From assembly GCA_900540185.1 (NCBI GenBank), contig UQFH01000004.1, forward strand, positions 62,001-126,000: 64,000 bases of DNA, in the 5' to 3' direction. This document shows positions 8,574-17,531 of this stretch, piece after piece (within the stretch, counting starts at the first letter, position 1; every line of letters starts with the position of its first letter). The notes under the pieces were generated by a model. The model saw nothing but the letters and a program-made list of their open reading frames with translations. It searched no databases and was not told where the DNA came from. The stretch is from an uncultured Eubacteriales bacterium (GTDB lineage: Bacteria > Bacillota > Clostridia > Tissierellales > Peptoniphilaceae). The translations under genes and the position numbers were made by a program.

Positions 8574-9773
8574 CTAATCATTTTGTCTCAGTAATAGGCC
8601 GAGTTCGTCCTTGTTCATCTTCTTTATCGAGCGAAGAGTTGAAATCGGACCCATAAGTGTTGCAATAATGAGAACCGCTAAAAATATAACTACAAGCACT
8701 GCAAAGTTCGGTGCCAAGAAAGGCATTTTGAAACTTTGTGAGAACCATCTTCCGAATAAAATTGAAATTACAAATCCAAGCGTTGCGCCTGTAATAGCAC
8801 CGATGAAATTTATAATTAAAACTTCATATAGGATTATATTTGAAAGCGTTTTCTTTGTCGCCCCCAAAATTCTCATTGTTGCGAGTTCGCGTTTTCTCTC
8901 TTTTATAGTTATCGAATAAACGAGCGATAGAACTATGAATGTGAGAATCCAGACAAGTGCAATCAATATATATACATAATTTATCATATCGAGTGCGGAG
9001 TTGCTTACTTCATTCATCATCGATTTCGAAAGAAGCGGGAAAACTCCGTCATTTAAACATTCTCTTCTGATTGCGTTTTGCACTTCTGTCGGCTCAACGC
9101 CTTTTTTTATCTTTAGCATTATTGACGAAATCATATTGTCGTCATATTTGTCTTCAATTTCAAGAATTTTTTCGTATTCCTTCGCAAGTCTTCTTGCTTC
9201 GTCGAAATTTAAAAATACCGTATTGTCAAAGCCCATTCCCGTTTTTTGGAGACGACCTTTGATTTTAAATTTCTGTTCAAAAAATTTGACATTCGAGTCG
9301 ACATCTCCGATAACATTATTTCCAACAACAACTTCTCCCTTTTCAAGAGGCAATTTCATTTGTTCTTGGAGCCATGGAGTTACAACGAAATCCGTTTCGG
9401 CGTCAAACCCGATTATTTGAATCGGAAATGAACAACATCCTGCGGAAAGTGTTGCAAGAAAGAGTTGCGGCGTCGCTTCTTCTACACCGTCTATGCCTTC
9501 AATCTTTTTAAGAATTGACTTATCCATAAAAAATGTATTCGGTTCGCCTCTTAAAATCGCACCTTCGACTTTTGTGTCATATCCTTCCGGGACGACGATG
9601 ATATCCGCTCCCATTCTGTCGGAAAGAGAATTCATCCCGTTCTTTAAAGAAAAAATCAAAAAGCTGGACAAAAAGAGAACCAGCGCAAGTACAGCCGTCA
9701 AAATGACAAGCGATGCGCTTCTTCCTGATTTATTATTTATATTTAAAAGTGCAATTTTTTTACTTGTCAGCAT
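8574..9773 (-). CDS. FtsX/MacB-type ABC permease with a GCC motif
   Basis: A 399-residue permease of the lipoprotein-release/FtsX family. It has one N-terminal helix (about 20-47), a large extracytoplasmic domain, and three C-terminal helices with the FtsX domain (KERKRELATMRILGATKK). The external domain holds LATLSAGCCSFPIQIIGFD, an unusual Cys pair facing outside the cell. The start overlaps the end of the partner ATPase by 14 bases. Families of this type move lipids, peptides, heme or lipoproteins, or transmit signals mechanically. Location and cysteines suggest a link to the Cys-rich lipoproteins downstream. Confidence 0.85.
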   Translation of the reverse strand: MLTSKKIALLNINNKSGRSASLVILTAVLALVLFLSSFLIFSLKNGMNSLSDRMGADIIVVPEGYDTKVEGAILRGEPNTFFMDKSILKKIEGIDGVEEATPQLFLATLSAGCCSFPIQIIGFDAETDFVVTPWLQEQMKLPLEKGEVVVGNNVIGDVDSNVKFFEQKFKIKGRLQKTGMGFDNTVFLNFDEARRLAKEYEKILEIEDKYDDNMISSIMLKIKKGVEPTEVQNAIRRECLNDGVFPLLSKSMMNEVSNSALDMINYVYILIALVWILTFIVLSLVYSITIKERKRELATMRILGATKKTLSNIILYEVLIINFIGAITGATLGFVISILFGRWFSQSFKMPFLAPNFAVLVVIFLAVLIIATLMGPISTLRSIKKMNKDELGLLLRQND

Positions 9774-10446
9774 TTTGAACCACCTCTTTCAATTTTCCGT
9801 CACTCATCTCGAGAAGTCTCGAGCCGTATCTCAGAAGGTCGTCATCGTGCGTAACAATTATAATCGTCGTTTTGCCGTCATTTATCTTTTTTAACATCTC
9901 CATAATTTCATATGAAGTTGCAGAATCCAGATCGCTTGTCGGTTCGTCTGCAAGAAGAATTTTCGGCTCATTCATAAGTGCCCTTGCGATCAAAACTCTT
10001 TTTACTTCGCCTCCCGAAAGATTTCTCGGGAATTCATCCTTTAAATGTAAAATTCCGCACATATCGAGAAGTTCTTCAGCCCTTTTCATTCCGTCTCCGT
10101 CTCTCTTCATAAAGAAGTGAGGAAGACGTACATTGTCTATAACATTTAGCGTCGAAAGCGTTCCCAAAGATTGTGGAACATATCCGACGAACTCATTTCT
10201 ATAATTGCTCTTTTCGTCGTCAGTCATTTCAGAAATCTTTCTTTCTAAAACCTTGACGTCGCCTTTTGTAGGTTTCTGTATTGCCGACAAAATAGTGAGA
10301 AGCGTTGATTTTCCGCTCCCGCTTTTTCCTATAATGTTAATAAAATCCCCTGAATTTACGGAAAAACTCACGTCGTTTAACGCTGTAAAATCTCTTCCGC
10401 CTCTTTCAAAGATTTTATAAACATTATTCACATCTATTAGAAGCAT
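9760..10446 (-). CDS. LolD/MacB-type ABC ATPase
   Basis: A 228-residue ATPase with Walker A GKSGSGKST (40-48), signature LSGGEVKR (143-150) and Walker B ILLADE (163-168). The ADEPTSDLDS sequence is typical of the LolD/MacB/FtsE branch that pairs with FtsX-like permeases such as the next gene. The start overlaps the end of the DUF4418 gene by 23 bases, so all three are likely co-translated. Confidence 0.9.
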   Translation of the reverse strand: MLLIDVNNVYKIFERGGRDFTALNDVSFSVNSGDFINIIGKSGSGKSTLLTILSAIQKPTKGDVKVLERKISEMTDDEKSNYRNEFVGYVPQSLGTLSTLNVIDNVRLPHFFMKRDGDGMKRAEELLDMCGILHLKDEFPRNLSGGEVKRVLIARALMNEPKILLADEPTSDLDSATSYEIMEMLKKINDGKTTIIIVTHDDDLLRYGSRLLEMSDGKLKEVVQNADK

Positions 10447-10840
10447 TTTTTCTCCTATTTAGAATCATAGCAGCAATAGCTACCAGTGTGTATATGCCTG
10501 CCAAAATGTAAACAGTCGGCATAGTTTTTGCTTGGCACATCATTTCCTTGTTCATACATCCACCAATCAAATAAGCCGGAATAAGAATTGTGTAAATTCC
10601 AACAATGAATGATGAAAAGCCAAATGCAAATTTAACATTTGATGAGCATACATAAAAATATGCACCGCCCAAAATTGCCATCATTACACCGGCGCCTGTG
10701 ACTGCACGTCCCATCCAGTGACATTTCATAAACATGCCGTTTTCCATAGGTCCGCATGTTGGTGCAATTGTGCACGGTGTCAGTGCTACGAGAATTCCAA
10801 GGGCAATAAATATAATGCCGATAATCTTGTCTCTTTTCAT
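10424..10840 (-). CDS. DUF4418 family Cys-rich membrane protein
   Basis: About 138 residues with four predicted membrane helices. Cysteines sit in loops: TPCTIAPTCGP, MKCHWMGRA, YVCSS, GGCMNKEMMC. The CHWMG pattern fits my recollection of DUF4418, a family of unknown function often seen beside FtsX-type ABC genes. The frame is open from 10891, but GGAGG six bases ahead of ATG 10840 (MKRDKIIGIIF) marks the likely start. It is the first gene of the cluster and follows a good promoter. The Cys/His loops suggest binding of a thiophilic metal or cofactor; that is inference. Confidence 0.75.
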   Translation of the reverse strand: MKRDKIIGIIFIALGILVALTPCTIAPTCGPMENGMFMKCHWMGRAVTGAGVMMAILGGAYFYVCSSNVKFAFGFSSFIVGIYTILIPAYLIGGCMNKEMMCQAKTMPTVYILAGIYTLVAIAAMILNRRKNASNRCE

Positions 10841-10910
10841 AAAAGCCTCCATAGAATATATTTGAAAAAGTCTTAACCTTTTCTTAATCAAAACTCTTTT
10901 TAACCTATGT

Positions 10911-10939
10911 ATTTTATACCACTTTTAGGTAATAGTCAA
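10911..10939 (-). promoter_or_regulatory. Promoter of the DUF4418-ABC cluster
   Basis: Minus strand TTGACT (10934-10939), a 17-base spacer and TAAAAT (10911-10916). AGGT(T/A)A words recur on both sides (about 10875, 10903, 10926, 10987, 11004), possibly a regulator-binding array. Confidence 0.6.
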
Positions 10940-11032
10940 CCCGAAATTATTAGTTATAGAAAATTCAAATACCGAATAAAAATAAATAGGTTTTAATTAT
11001 ATTTAGGTTACAATAAATTTAATTTTTTCACA

Positions 11033-11069
11033 AAAAATACCCCTTAAGTCCAAATTTGGATTTAAGGGG
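11033..11069 (-). terminator. Terminator of ftsH
   Basis: A long stem made of CCCCTTAA and TCCAAATTTGGA paired to TTAAGGGG (11040-11069) is followed on the minus strand by TATTTTTT. Confidence 0.85.
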
Positions 11070-11092
11070 TCTGCTAATTTTTTAGATTGTTT

Positions 11093-12979
11093 TTATTTAT
11101 CTTCTTCTATATTTTTTACAATCTCAACTTCGCTCTCCGGAGCTTCGATTTTATCTTCCGGCGAAACGTGCCTATTGAATATTTCCATAAACTCGTCTCC
11201 GGTAATTGTTTCTTTTTCGATTAAATGATTTGCAATATCGTGTAGCGCTTCTTCATTGCTCTTTAAAATATCCACTGCCTTTTCATGTGCAGATTTTATT
11301 AAATCAAGAACAACTTCATCCGCTTCTTTGTGCGTACCTTCACTCACAATCACTTGCGAACCGCCGCCGAGATATCTGTTACTATCTTGAACAAGAGTTG
11401 CCATTCCGAATCTGTCGGTCATACCATATCTCATAACTATTGCATTTGCAATATTTGTGATTTTTTCAATATCGTTTGACGCTCCCGTCGTTTGCGTGTT
11501 AAAGATAACCTCTTCAGCTGCACGACCTCCCGAAAGAGTGACCATTTGATTGTATAGTTCTTCTTTACTCATGAGGAATTTTTCCTCTTTGTCGATTTGA
11601 AGAGTGTAGCCGAGCGCACCGCTTGTTCTCGGAATAATTGTAATCTTTGCAACAGGTGCCGAGTGTGTTTGACTTGCGGCGACAAGAGCGTGTCCCACTT
11701 CGTGGTATGCAATTATTCGCTTTTCAGCCGGCGAAATGACCATTGATTTTCTTTCATATCCGGCTATAACGACTTCAACGCTTTCAACGATATCCCTTTG
11801 GGTTACCTCAGTTCTACCTTCTCTTACGGCCCTAAGCGCCGCTTCGTTTATCATATTTGCAAGATCCGCTCCGCTTGCGCCCGCAGTTGCAAGACCGATT
11901 TGCTCGAAGTTTATATTGTCCTCGTGTCTTACATTTCTAATATGAACTTTTAGAATATCAATTCTTCCCTTTAAATCAGGAAGCTCAACCGGAATTCTTC
12001 TATCGAAACGTCCCGGTCTTAAAAGTGCAGGGTCCAAAATTTCAGGTCTGTTTGTTGCCGCCAGAATAACGACACCTTTTTTTCCGTCAAAACCGTCCAT
12101 TTCAGCCAAGAGCTGATTGAGAGTTTGTTCTCTTTCATCGTTTCCGCCGAGTTGCGAATCTCTTCTCTTTCCGATTGTATCAATTTCGTCGATAAAAACA
12201 ATACATGGTGCTTTTTCGTTCGCTTGTTTGAAAAGATCTCTCACACGGCTTGCGCCCATTCCGACAAACATTTCAACAAATTCCGAGCCGGAAATTGAGA
12301 AAAACGGAACATGTGCTTCTCCAGCTACTGCTTGTGCAAGAAGAGTTTTACCCGTTCCCGGAGGACCCACAAGAAGCGCACCCTTCGGAAGTTTCGCACC
12401 GATTCTTGCGTATTTTGCCGGGTTATGAAGGAAACTTACGATTTCGCTCAGCGCCTCTTTCGCTTCCTCTTGTCCCGCAACATCCTTAAAAGATTTTCCC
12501 GTGTTCGCCTCAACATAAACTTTGGCGTTACTCTTTCCGAAACTCATTGGACCGACGCCACCCATGCTCTTTGCCAAAGAACGTGAAAGTATTCTTCCTC
12601 CGACGATTATTATGATTATAGGTAAAAACCAGATCAATACAGTTATAAATAGCCCCGGCTCTTCTTGAATCTTTGAGCCGAAATCAATATTCTTTTCATG
12701 AAGGAGTTTTGTGAGTCCCGGGTCGTCCCACGGGCCTGTTTTATAAATGACTTCCTTACCGTCTTCTTCTGCTACAAATAGCCATTGATTTGATTGTTTT
12801 TCAACTTTCTTTACAACTCCGGCATCTATCTTTTCGAGCATGTCCGAATAGCCGACTTCCGTTACACTTTGTTTAAGTAAATAAGGATATAGAACTAAAT
12901 TTACGAGAAGTAATATTCCGACAACAATACCGTAATATATAAATATTGAATAAGATTTCTTCGGTTTCTTCATTTTCAT
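11093..12979 (-). CDS. ftsH: ATP-dependent zinc metalloprotease FtsH
   Basis: A 628-residue membrane-bound AAA+ protease. Two membrane helices (about 11-33 and 110-131) bracket an extracellular domain. The AAA module has Walker A GPPGTGKT (205-212), Walker B CIVFIDEID (259-267) and the second region of homology with RPGRFDRRI. The M41 protease carries HEVGH (426-430). It degrades unassembled membrane proteins and regulatory proteins. The SD GGAAAGGA precedes the ATG. It is a single-gene unit with its own terminator, lying upstream of the ABC cluster on the same strand. Confidence 0.97.
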   Translation of the reverse strand: MKMKKPKKSYSIFIYYGIVVGILLLVNLVLYPYLLKQSVTEVGYSDMLEKIDAGVVKKVEKQSNQWLFVAEEDGKEVIYKTGPWDDPGLTKLLHEKNIDFGSKIQEEPGLFITVLIWFLPIIIIIVGGRILSRSLAKSMGGVGPMSFGKSNAKVYVEANTGKSFKDVAGQEEAKEALSEIVSFLHNPAKYARIGAKLPKGALLVGPPGTGKTLLAQAVAGEAHVPFFSISGSEFVEMFVGMGASRVRDLFKQANEKAPCIVFIDEIDTIGKRRDSQLGGNDEREQTLNQLLAEMDGFDGKKGVVILAATNRPEILDPALLRPGRFDRRIPVELPDLKGRIDILKVHIRNVRHEDNINFEQIGLATAGASGADLANMINEAALRAVREGRTEVTQRDIVESVEVVIAGYERKSMVISPAEKRIIAYHEVGHALVAASQTHSAPVAKITIIPRTSGALGYTLQIDKEEKFLMSKEELYNQMVTLSGGRAAEEVIFNTQTTGASNDIEKITNIANAIVMRYGMTDRFGMATLVQDSNRYLGGGSQVIVSEGTHKEADEVVLDLIKSAHEKAVDILKSNEEALHDIANHLIEKETITGDEFMEIFNRHVSPEDKIEAPESEVEIVKNIEEDK

Positions 12980-13069
12980 CTTCCTTTCCTGATAATATAA
13001 CTTATTTATACCCTCAGTTTTTCATATCTAACCACTTAACGCTACTTTATAAATTATGCGCAAATAAAA

Positions 13070-13086
13070 ACGGGGTTTCCCCCGTT
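13070..13086 (-). terminator. Terminator of the stalk-domain gene
   Basis: On the minus strand AACGGGG-GAAA-CCCCGTT is followed by TTTT, directly after the stop at 13092. Confidence 0.85.
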
Positions 13087-13091
13087 ATATA

Positions 13092-14000
13092 TTAACCTGC
13101 GAATGCAAGTGTTCCTTTTTGCTTCGTATCAAATCCTCTGTATTGATAAACTTGACCTTGATAGAACATATATACTTTTCCGGTGTATTTGTCCACAAGG
13201 AAGTCCCAAACAACAGGGATTACATAGTATCTGTCATTTTCGTCCTTGACGGAGAAGCCTTCTTTGATATTCCATCTCATTTCATCCTCAGGAGCGTTTC
13301 CTTGGGTTTCACCTTCCTTCGGCTCAGTCCATTTTTTGCCGAAATTGGTTTTATATGCTTTTTTAAGTTCTTTCGTCAAAATCTTTACCGCTTCATCTTT
13401 TGTAAGAGGCTCGGATTTTTCAGGATATTTCCAAACGAAAATTTGTTGGAAGTTCGGAATTAAAGGAGCAACTTCGCTCGATTCATCTCCGAGAATATAT
13501 TTTACATTGAAGTTGAAATATTCAAAGAATTGTTTGAGTGGAACATACACAATCTTTCCTTCTCTTACAGGAAGGACGTCTAAAAATTCAGGTTTATCAT
13601 TCAGCTCAGCCGATTGGTCATTGAGTCTGAATGTGATTTTTGTCTCTTTTGTTTTTATAGTGAACTCGTCACCGTTTTGCTGATTTACTTTAACCTCTCC
13701 TCCGACAATGTCGCTTAAAACATCGACCGGAAGCATCGAGGAGCCTTCCACAATTTCAATGTTGGAACTTTTTATAATATTTCCATTTGCAACAAGAAAC
13801 ATTCTCGGTGGATTTCCAAGTGCAATCTTGTCATTTTGACCAAATTGAATATATTTTTCTTCGTCGGTGGAAATATCCACTCCATCAATATTCGTTTCGG
13901 CGATTCTTGCCGATGACTTTGGTCTGAATATTACAAATAAAACGATTATAAGTAATACAGCGAGGACCAAATAAACCTCTTTTCTCAATCTTACTCTCAT
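13092..14000 (-). CDS. Membrane-anchored stalk-domain protein
   Basis: A 302-residue protein with one N-terminal membrane anchor (about 9-27). It has a central copper-amine-oxidase N-terminal-like repeat (SMLPVDVLSDIVGGEV, IVYVPLKQFFEYF) and a C-terminal region resembling PepSY (TKDEAVKILTKEL, YYVIPVVWDFLVDKYTGKVY). It is probably exposed at the cell surface. Stalk domains of this type are thought to be structural modules, not oxidases, and no catalytic residues are visible. It is preceded by a TATAAT box (14040-14045) of its own and followed by a terminator. Two more stalk proteins lie at 19591 and 62854. Confidence 0.75.
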   Translation of the reverse strand: MRVRLRKEVYLVLAVLLIIVLFVIFRPKSSARIAETNIDGVDISTDEEKYIQFGQNDKIALGNPPRMFLVANGNIIKSSNIEIVEGSSMLPVDVLSDIVGGEVKVNQQNGDEFTIKTKETKITFRLNDQSAELNDKPEFLDVLPVREGKIVYVPLKQFFEYFNFNVKYILGDESSEVAPLIPNFQQIFVWKYPEKSEPLTKDEAVKILTKELKKAYKTNFGKKWTEPKEGETQGNAPEDEMRWNIKEGFSVKDENDRYYVIPVVWDFLVDKYTGKVYMFYQGQVYQYRGFDTKQKGTLAFAG

Positions 14001-14075
14001 GTTATCCTCCTTTTACAATTTAAGACTTTAGTTATTTATATTATACCCAATCATATAAAATAATAACTCAAATTG

Positions 14076-15371
14076 CTATTCCTTTGATTTTTTTGTATCT
14101 AATTTTGTATCAATGTCTGTAAGTGTAATTTTCACTTTTTTTATTCTTCTGTCCTCAACTTCGAGCACTCTTATGCTTGCGTTTTCGAATTCGATTTCAG
14201 AAATTCTATTTGTGTTCGGAATATATCCCAATTTATTTATTATAAATCCGGAGATTGTGTCATAGTCCATATCCTCAGGAAAATTTGTGCCGAGCATATC
14301 ATTGATATCCTTTATCGACGTGCTTCCCTGAACGACCGCTTCGTTTGTTGTAAGTGCATATACATCAGGCTCATCATTGTCAAACTCGTCGTCGATGTCT
14401 CCCATAATTTCTTCGGTCAAATCTTCCATTGTTACAATTCCGCTGAATCCACCATATTCGTCCATGAGAAGCGAAAGATGTCTTTGCTCTCTTTGCATCT
14501 CTTGAAAGAGCATATGAATATTTTTTCTTTCCGGCACAAAATATGCCGGCTTTATAAGTTTTTTTATGTCGAGATTTTTAATCCCCTCTTTATAGACAAC
14601 TTTAAAAATATCCTTGAGATAAATAACACCTACAATATTGTCGATGTCGTCATCATACACAGGAATCCTAGAATATCTGTATTCCGCGAGTTCATCCATG
14701 TATTCTTCAGGCTTTTTATTTATATCCACCATAAAAACTTCTGTTCTCGGAGTCATAATTTCCTCCGCAACTCTCGAGTTAAATCCCATAACTCCGTCAA
14801 TCATTTCTTTTTCAGCGGAGTTTAGAATGCCTTGTTCCTCTCCGAGTTCAACCATCGACGTGATTTGGTCGATCGTCACGACCGGTTTTAAATCCGGAAG
14901 ATTGAAAATTCCTATAATCGTATTTTTGAGCCATTTCTCCGCTTTATAAATCGGAGTTATAATAAGAACAAAAAGATATATAACGAATTTTAAAGACTTG
15001 ATATTCTTGTCCGGATTTACACTTCCGAATCTGTCAGGAAAGTCAACCGTCAAAATGTTGTAGATTAAAAGAGAAATTAAAACAACCAATGTGACAACAA
15101 TAAACGAAAGTCCCTTTTCAAGTTCAAGATTTATATACATATTTTGAGCAAGAAGCAGCAGTTCAAATATAAATGCAAGTTTTATAAGATTATAAAACAA
15201 GTCCAAACTCAAAATCATATCCTCTTTTTTGTCCGAGAAATCCATTTCTTCTTCTCTGCCGAGATTAAATTCGGCACACATTACAGTAGTTCTTAAAAAT
15301 CTTGTAAAAAATGATAATATTATATTTATTAAAAAAAATACCACAAACCTTATACACGAGTCAGTGTCCAT
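14076..15371 (-). CDS. CorC/HlyC-like protein with CBS pair
   Basis: A 431-residue protein of the hemolysin C/CorC family. Hydrophobic N-terminal segments (about 8-25, 56-76, 84-105, 125-143) are followed by two CBS domains (EEIMTPRTEVFMVD, YSRIPVYDDDIDNIVG, HLSLLMDEYGGFSGIVT) and a C-terminal CorC_HlyC domain (DYDTISGFIINKLGYIP). Such proteins are linked to Mg2+/Co2+ efflux or tolerance; haemolysis is a historic label. Its ATG overlaps the wecB stop (TAATG). The membrane part is shorter than a full DUF21 domain. Confidence 0.85.
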   Translation of the reverse strand: MDTDSCIRFVVFFLINIILSFFTRFLRTTVMCAEFNLGREEEMDFSDKKEDMILSLDLFYNLIKLAFIFELLLLAQNMYINLELEKGLSFIVVTLVVLISLLIYNILTVDFPDRFGSVNPDKNIKSLKFVIYLFVLIITPIYKAEKWLKNTIIGIFNLPDLKPVVTIDQITSMVELGEEQGILNSAEKEMIDGVMGFNSRVAEEIMTPRTEVFMVDINKKPEEYMDELAEYRYSRIPVYDDDIDNIVGVIYLKDIFKVVYKEGIKNLDIKKLIKPAYFVPERKNIHMLFQEMQREQRHLSLLMDEYGGFSGIVTMEDLTEEIMGDIDDEFDNDEPDVYALTTNEAVVQGSTSIKDINDMLGTNFPEDMDYDTISGFIINKLGYIPNTNRISEIEFENASIRVLEVEDRRIKKVKITLTDIDTKLDTKKSKE

Positions 15372-16483
15372 TAAGCATTGTTCTCCTTCTTATAGTCTTC
15401 GATTAAAATTTTCAAAATTCTTTCCGCCGCAAAACCGTCTCCATACGGATTTTTAGCGTGGCTCATACTTTCGTACATATCGCCCTTTTCTATTAATTCT
15501 TCGATGTTTTTTCTTATATTGTCATAATCCGTTCCGACCAATTTACATGTGCCGGCGTCTATTCCCTCAGGTCTTTCAGTTTCCTCTCTTATTACGAGCA
15601 CAGGTTTTCCAAAGCCCGGCGCTTCCTCTTGAAGTCCGCCGCTGTCCGTGACGACAAACGAAACTTTACTCAAAAGGTGAACCATATCATGATATGAAAG
15701 CGGCTCTATCAGTTCCACATTTTTCATATCTCCGAAATATTTTTTTGCATATTCTCTAATCTTCGGTGTAAAGTGCATCGGGAAAATAAGTTTCACATTC
15801 TTTGCCTTTATAGCATCTTTCACAGCGCCGAAAATATCGTCCAAATGATTTTGATTTTCCCTTCTGTGGCAAGTCAAGAGAATTATATCTTCGTCACTCA
15901 AATGGTTCAAATCATCATATGTGAAAGTGTAATTGTCTTTTTTCGAAAGTCTCAAAGTATCAATTACAGTATTTCCCGTAACAAAAACACACTCTTTTTT
16001 AACTCCTTCATTTATAAGATTTTCCATCGAAAGAGATGTTGGTGCGAAATTTAAGGATGCCAAAGAGCTTACCATCTTTCTGTTCGCTTCTTCAGGGAAC
16101 GGACTCAAAATATTGTTTGAGCGTAGACCCGCTTCGATGTGTCCGACCTTTATACCGTTGTAAAAAGCCCACAAAGCGCCCGCAAAAACAGTCGTCGTGT
16201 CCCCTTGAACAAGACAGTAGTCAAAATCCTTGTCCTCAAGGCTTTCAAGAGCATTGAGTGCGTGCGATGTTATGTGCGAAAGACTTTGTCCCGATTCGAA
16301 AATTCTAAGATTTGTGAAATTTTCAATGTCCAAATCCTCTATCATCATATCGAGAAGTTCTCTATGTTGCCCCGTAAAAACCACACTCAAGTCGAAGTTA
16401 CCGTCTTCACGCATCGCTTTTATTATCGGATAGCATTTTATAATTTCGGGTCTTGTCCCGATAATTAATACAACCTTTATCAA
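15371..16483 (-). CDS. wecB: UDP-N-acetylglucosamine 2-epimerase
   Basis: About 370 residues. VLIIGTRPEIIK at the N-terminus, TCHRRENQ near residue 215 and VTDSGGLQEEAPGFGKPVL with a late EG(I)DAGT are the signatures of the non-hydrolysing epimerase that makes UDP-ManNAc for teichoic-acid linkage units or capsule. I prefer a TTG start at 16483, seven bases after GAGGGG, because the upstream ATG at 16507 lies inside wecA and has no SD. It is directly downstream of wecA/tagO, as expected for envelope polymer synthesis. Confidence 0.93.
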   Translation of the reverse strand: MIKVVLIIGTRPEIIKCYPIIKAMREDGNFDLSVVFTGQHRELLDMMIEDLDIENFTNLRIFESGQSLSHITSHALNALESLEDKDFDYCLVQGDTTTVFAGALWAFYNGIKVGHIEAGLRSNNILSPFPEEANRKMVSSLASLNFAPTSLSMENLINEGVKKECVFVTGNTVIDTLRLSKKDNYTFTYDDLNHLSDEDIILLTCHRRENQNHLDDIFGAVKDAIKAKNVKLIFPMHFTPKIREYAKKYFGDMKNVELIEPLSYHDMVHLLSKVSFVVTDSGGLQEEAPGFGKPVLVIREETERPEGIDAGTCKLVGTDYDNIRKNIEELIEKGDMYESMSHAKNPYGDGFAAERILKILIEDYKKENNA

Positions 16484-16484
16484 A

Positions 16485-17531
16485 TTAATCCCCCTCAGTG
16501 ATTTCATCTTCGTTTTTTTTGCCGTCTTTTCTGAAAAGACCGAAAATTGTAGCCAAAACTATGATCATAATTATTGTGAGCGCACTCAAAACCATACCAA
16601 AAGCAGGTGGAACTTTTGAAATTAGAAGTCCCATAAGCGAGCAGGTGATGGATAAGCCATACATAATTAAAACAGCTTGTTTTACAGTATATCCGCTTTG
16701 TACAAGCCTGTGGTGAAGGTGTCCCTTGTCCGCCATCATGATTTTTTTGCCGTTGATTGCACGTCTAAAAATTGCAAAGAGCGTGTCAAAAACAGGTAGC
16801 GCAAGTATTAAAACCGGCACAATCAAAGTCATTGTCGTGACCGATTTCATAACGCCCTCAACCGAAAGACATGCAAGTATAAATCCAATCGAAAGAGCCC
16901 CCGTGTCGCCCATAAAAATTTTAGCCGGGTTGAAATTGTACGGTAAAAATCCAAGTGTACTTCCTGCAATTGCAAGAGAAAGAGTCGGAACAAAGCCAAC
17001 TTTTTCACTCGAAAAATAAAATGTAAGTGCACTTATTGTGGAAAGTCCGGCGCAAAGTCCATCCATTCCGTCAATAAAATTTAGAGCATTTGAAACACCC
17101 ACAATCCAGATGACCGAAAGAACAGGTCCGACAACGCCGAGACTTATAGTCTCCTGCGGACGGAAAGGATTTGTTATGTGGGTTATTTTAACTCCCGCCA
17201 AAACCACTATTACCGCTGCAATTATTTGAAGAATGAGTTTAACTTTCGGTTTTATGTCAATCTTGTCGTCGACCATTCCTGTAATGACAAGAATTCCGCT
17301 TCCAGCCAAAATTGCAATAAGCTTCGGCGAAAGGTCGACAAATAGAAGAATTGTTATTAAAAACGCGATGAAGATGCCGAGCCCTCCAATCGTCGCAACG
17401 GCATCTTTGTGCATCCTTCTATTGTCTTTCGGAATATCTATAAAACCGTATTTTTTTGATATATAAATATTAATAGGTGTAAGTGCAAAACTTATGCAAA
17501 ATGCCACCATAAAAATATAAAAAACGTTCAT
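16485..17531 (-). CDS. wecA: Undecaprenyl-phosphate GlcNAc-1-phosphate transferase (WecA/TagO)
   Basis: A 348-residue polytopic enzyme of the MraY/WecA family. MVDDKIDI (Mg-binding Asp pair), NALNFIDGMDGLCAG and the cytoplasmic HHRLVQSGYT loop are all present. It attaches the first sugar phosphate to undecaprenyl phosphate, starting wall teichoic acid or other surface glycans. Its ATG overlaps the upp stop, and the stop lies two bases before the wecB start. In Gram-positives the gene is called tagO. Confidence 0.93.
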   Translation of the reverse strand: MNVFYIFMVAFCISFALTPINIYISKKYGFIDIPKDNRRMHKDAVATIGGLGIFIAFLITILLFVDLSPKLIAILAGSGILVITGMVDDKIDIKPKVKLILQIIAAVIVVLAGVKITHITNPFRPQETISLGVVGPVLSVIWIVGVSNALNFIDGMDGLCAGLSTISALTFYFSSEKVGFVPTLSLAIAGSTLGFLPYNFNPAKIFMGDTGALSIGFILACLSVEGVMKSVTTMTLIVPVLILALPVFDTLFAIFRRAINGKKIMMADKGHLHHRLVQSGYTVKQAVLIMYGLSITCSLMGLLISKVPPAFGMVLSALTIIMIIVLATIFGLFRKDGKKNEDEITEGD

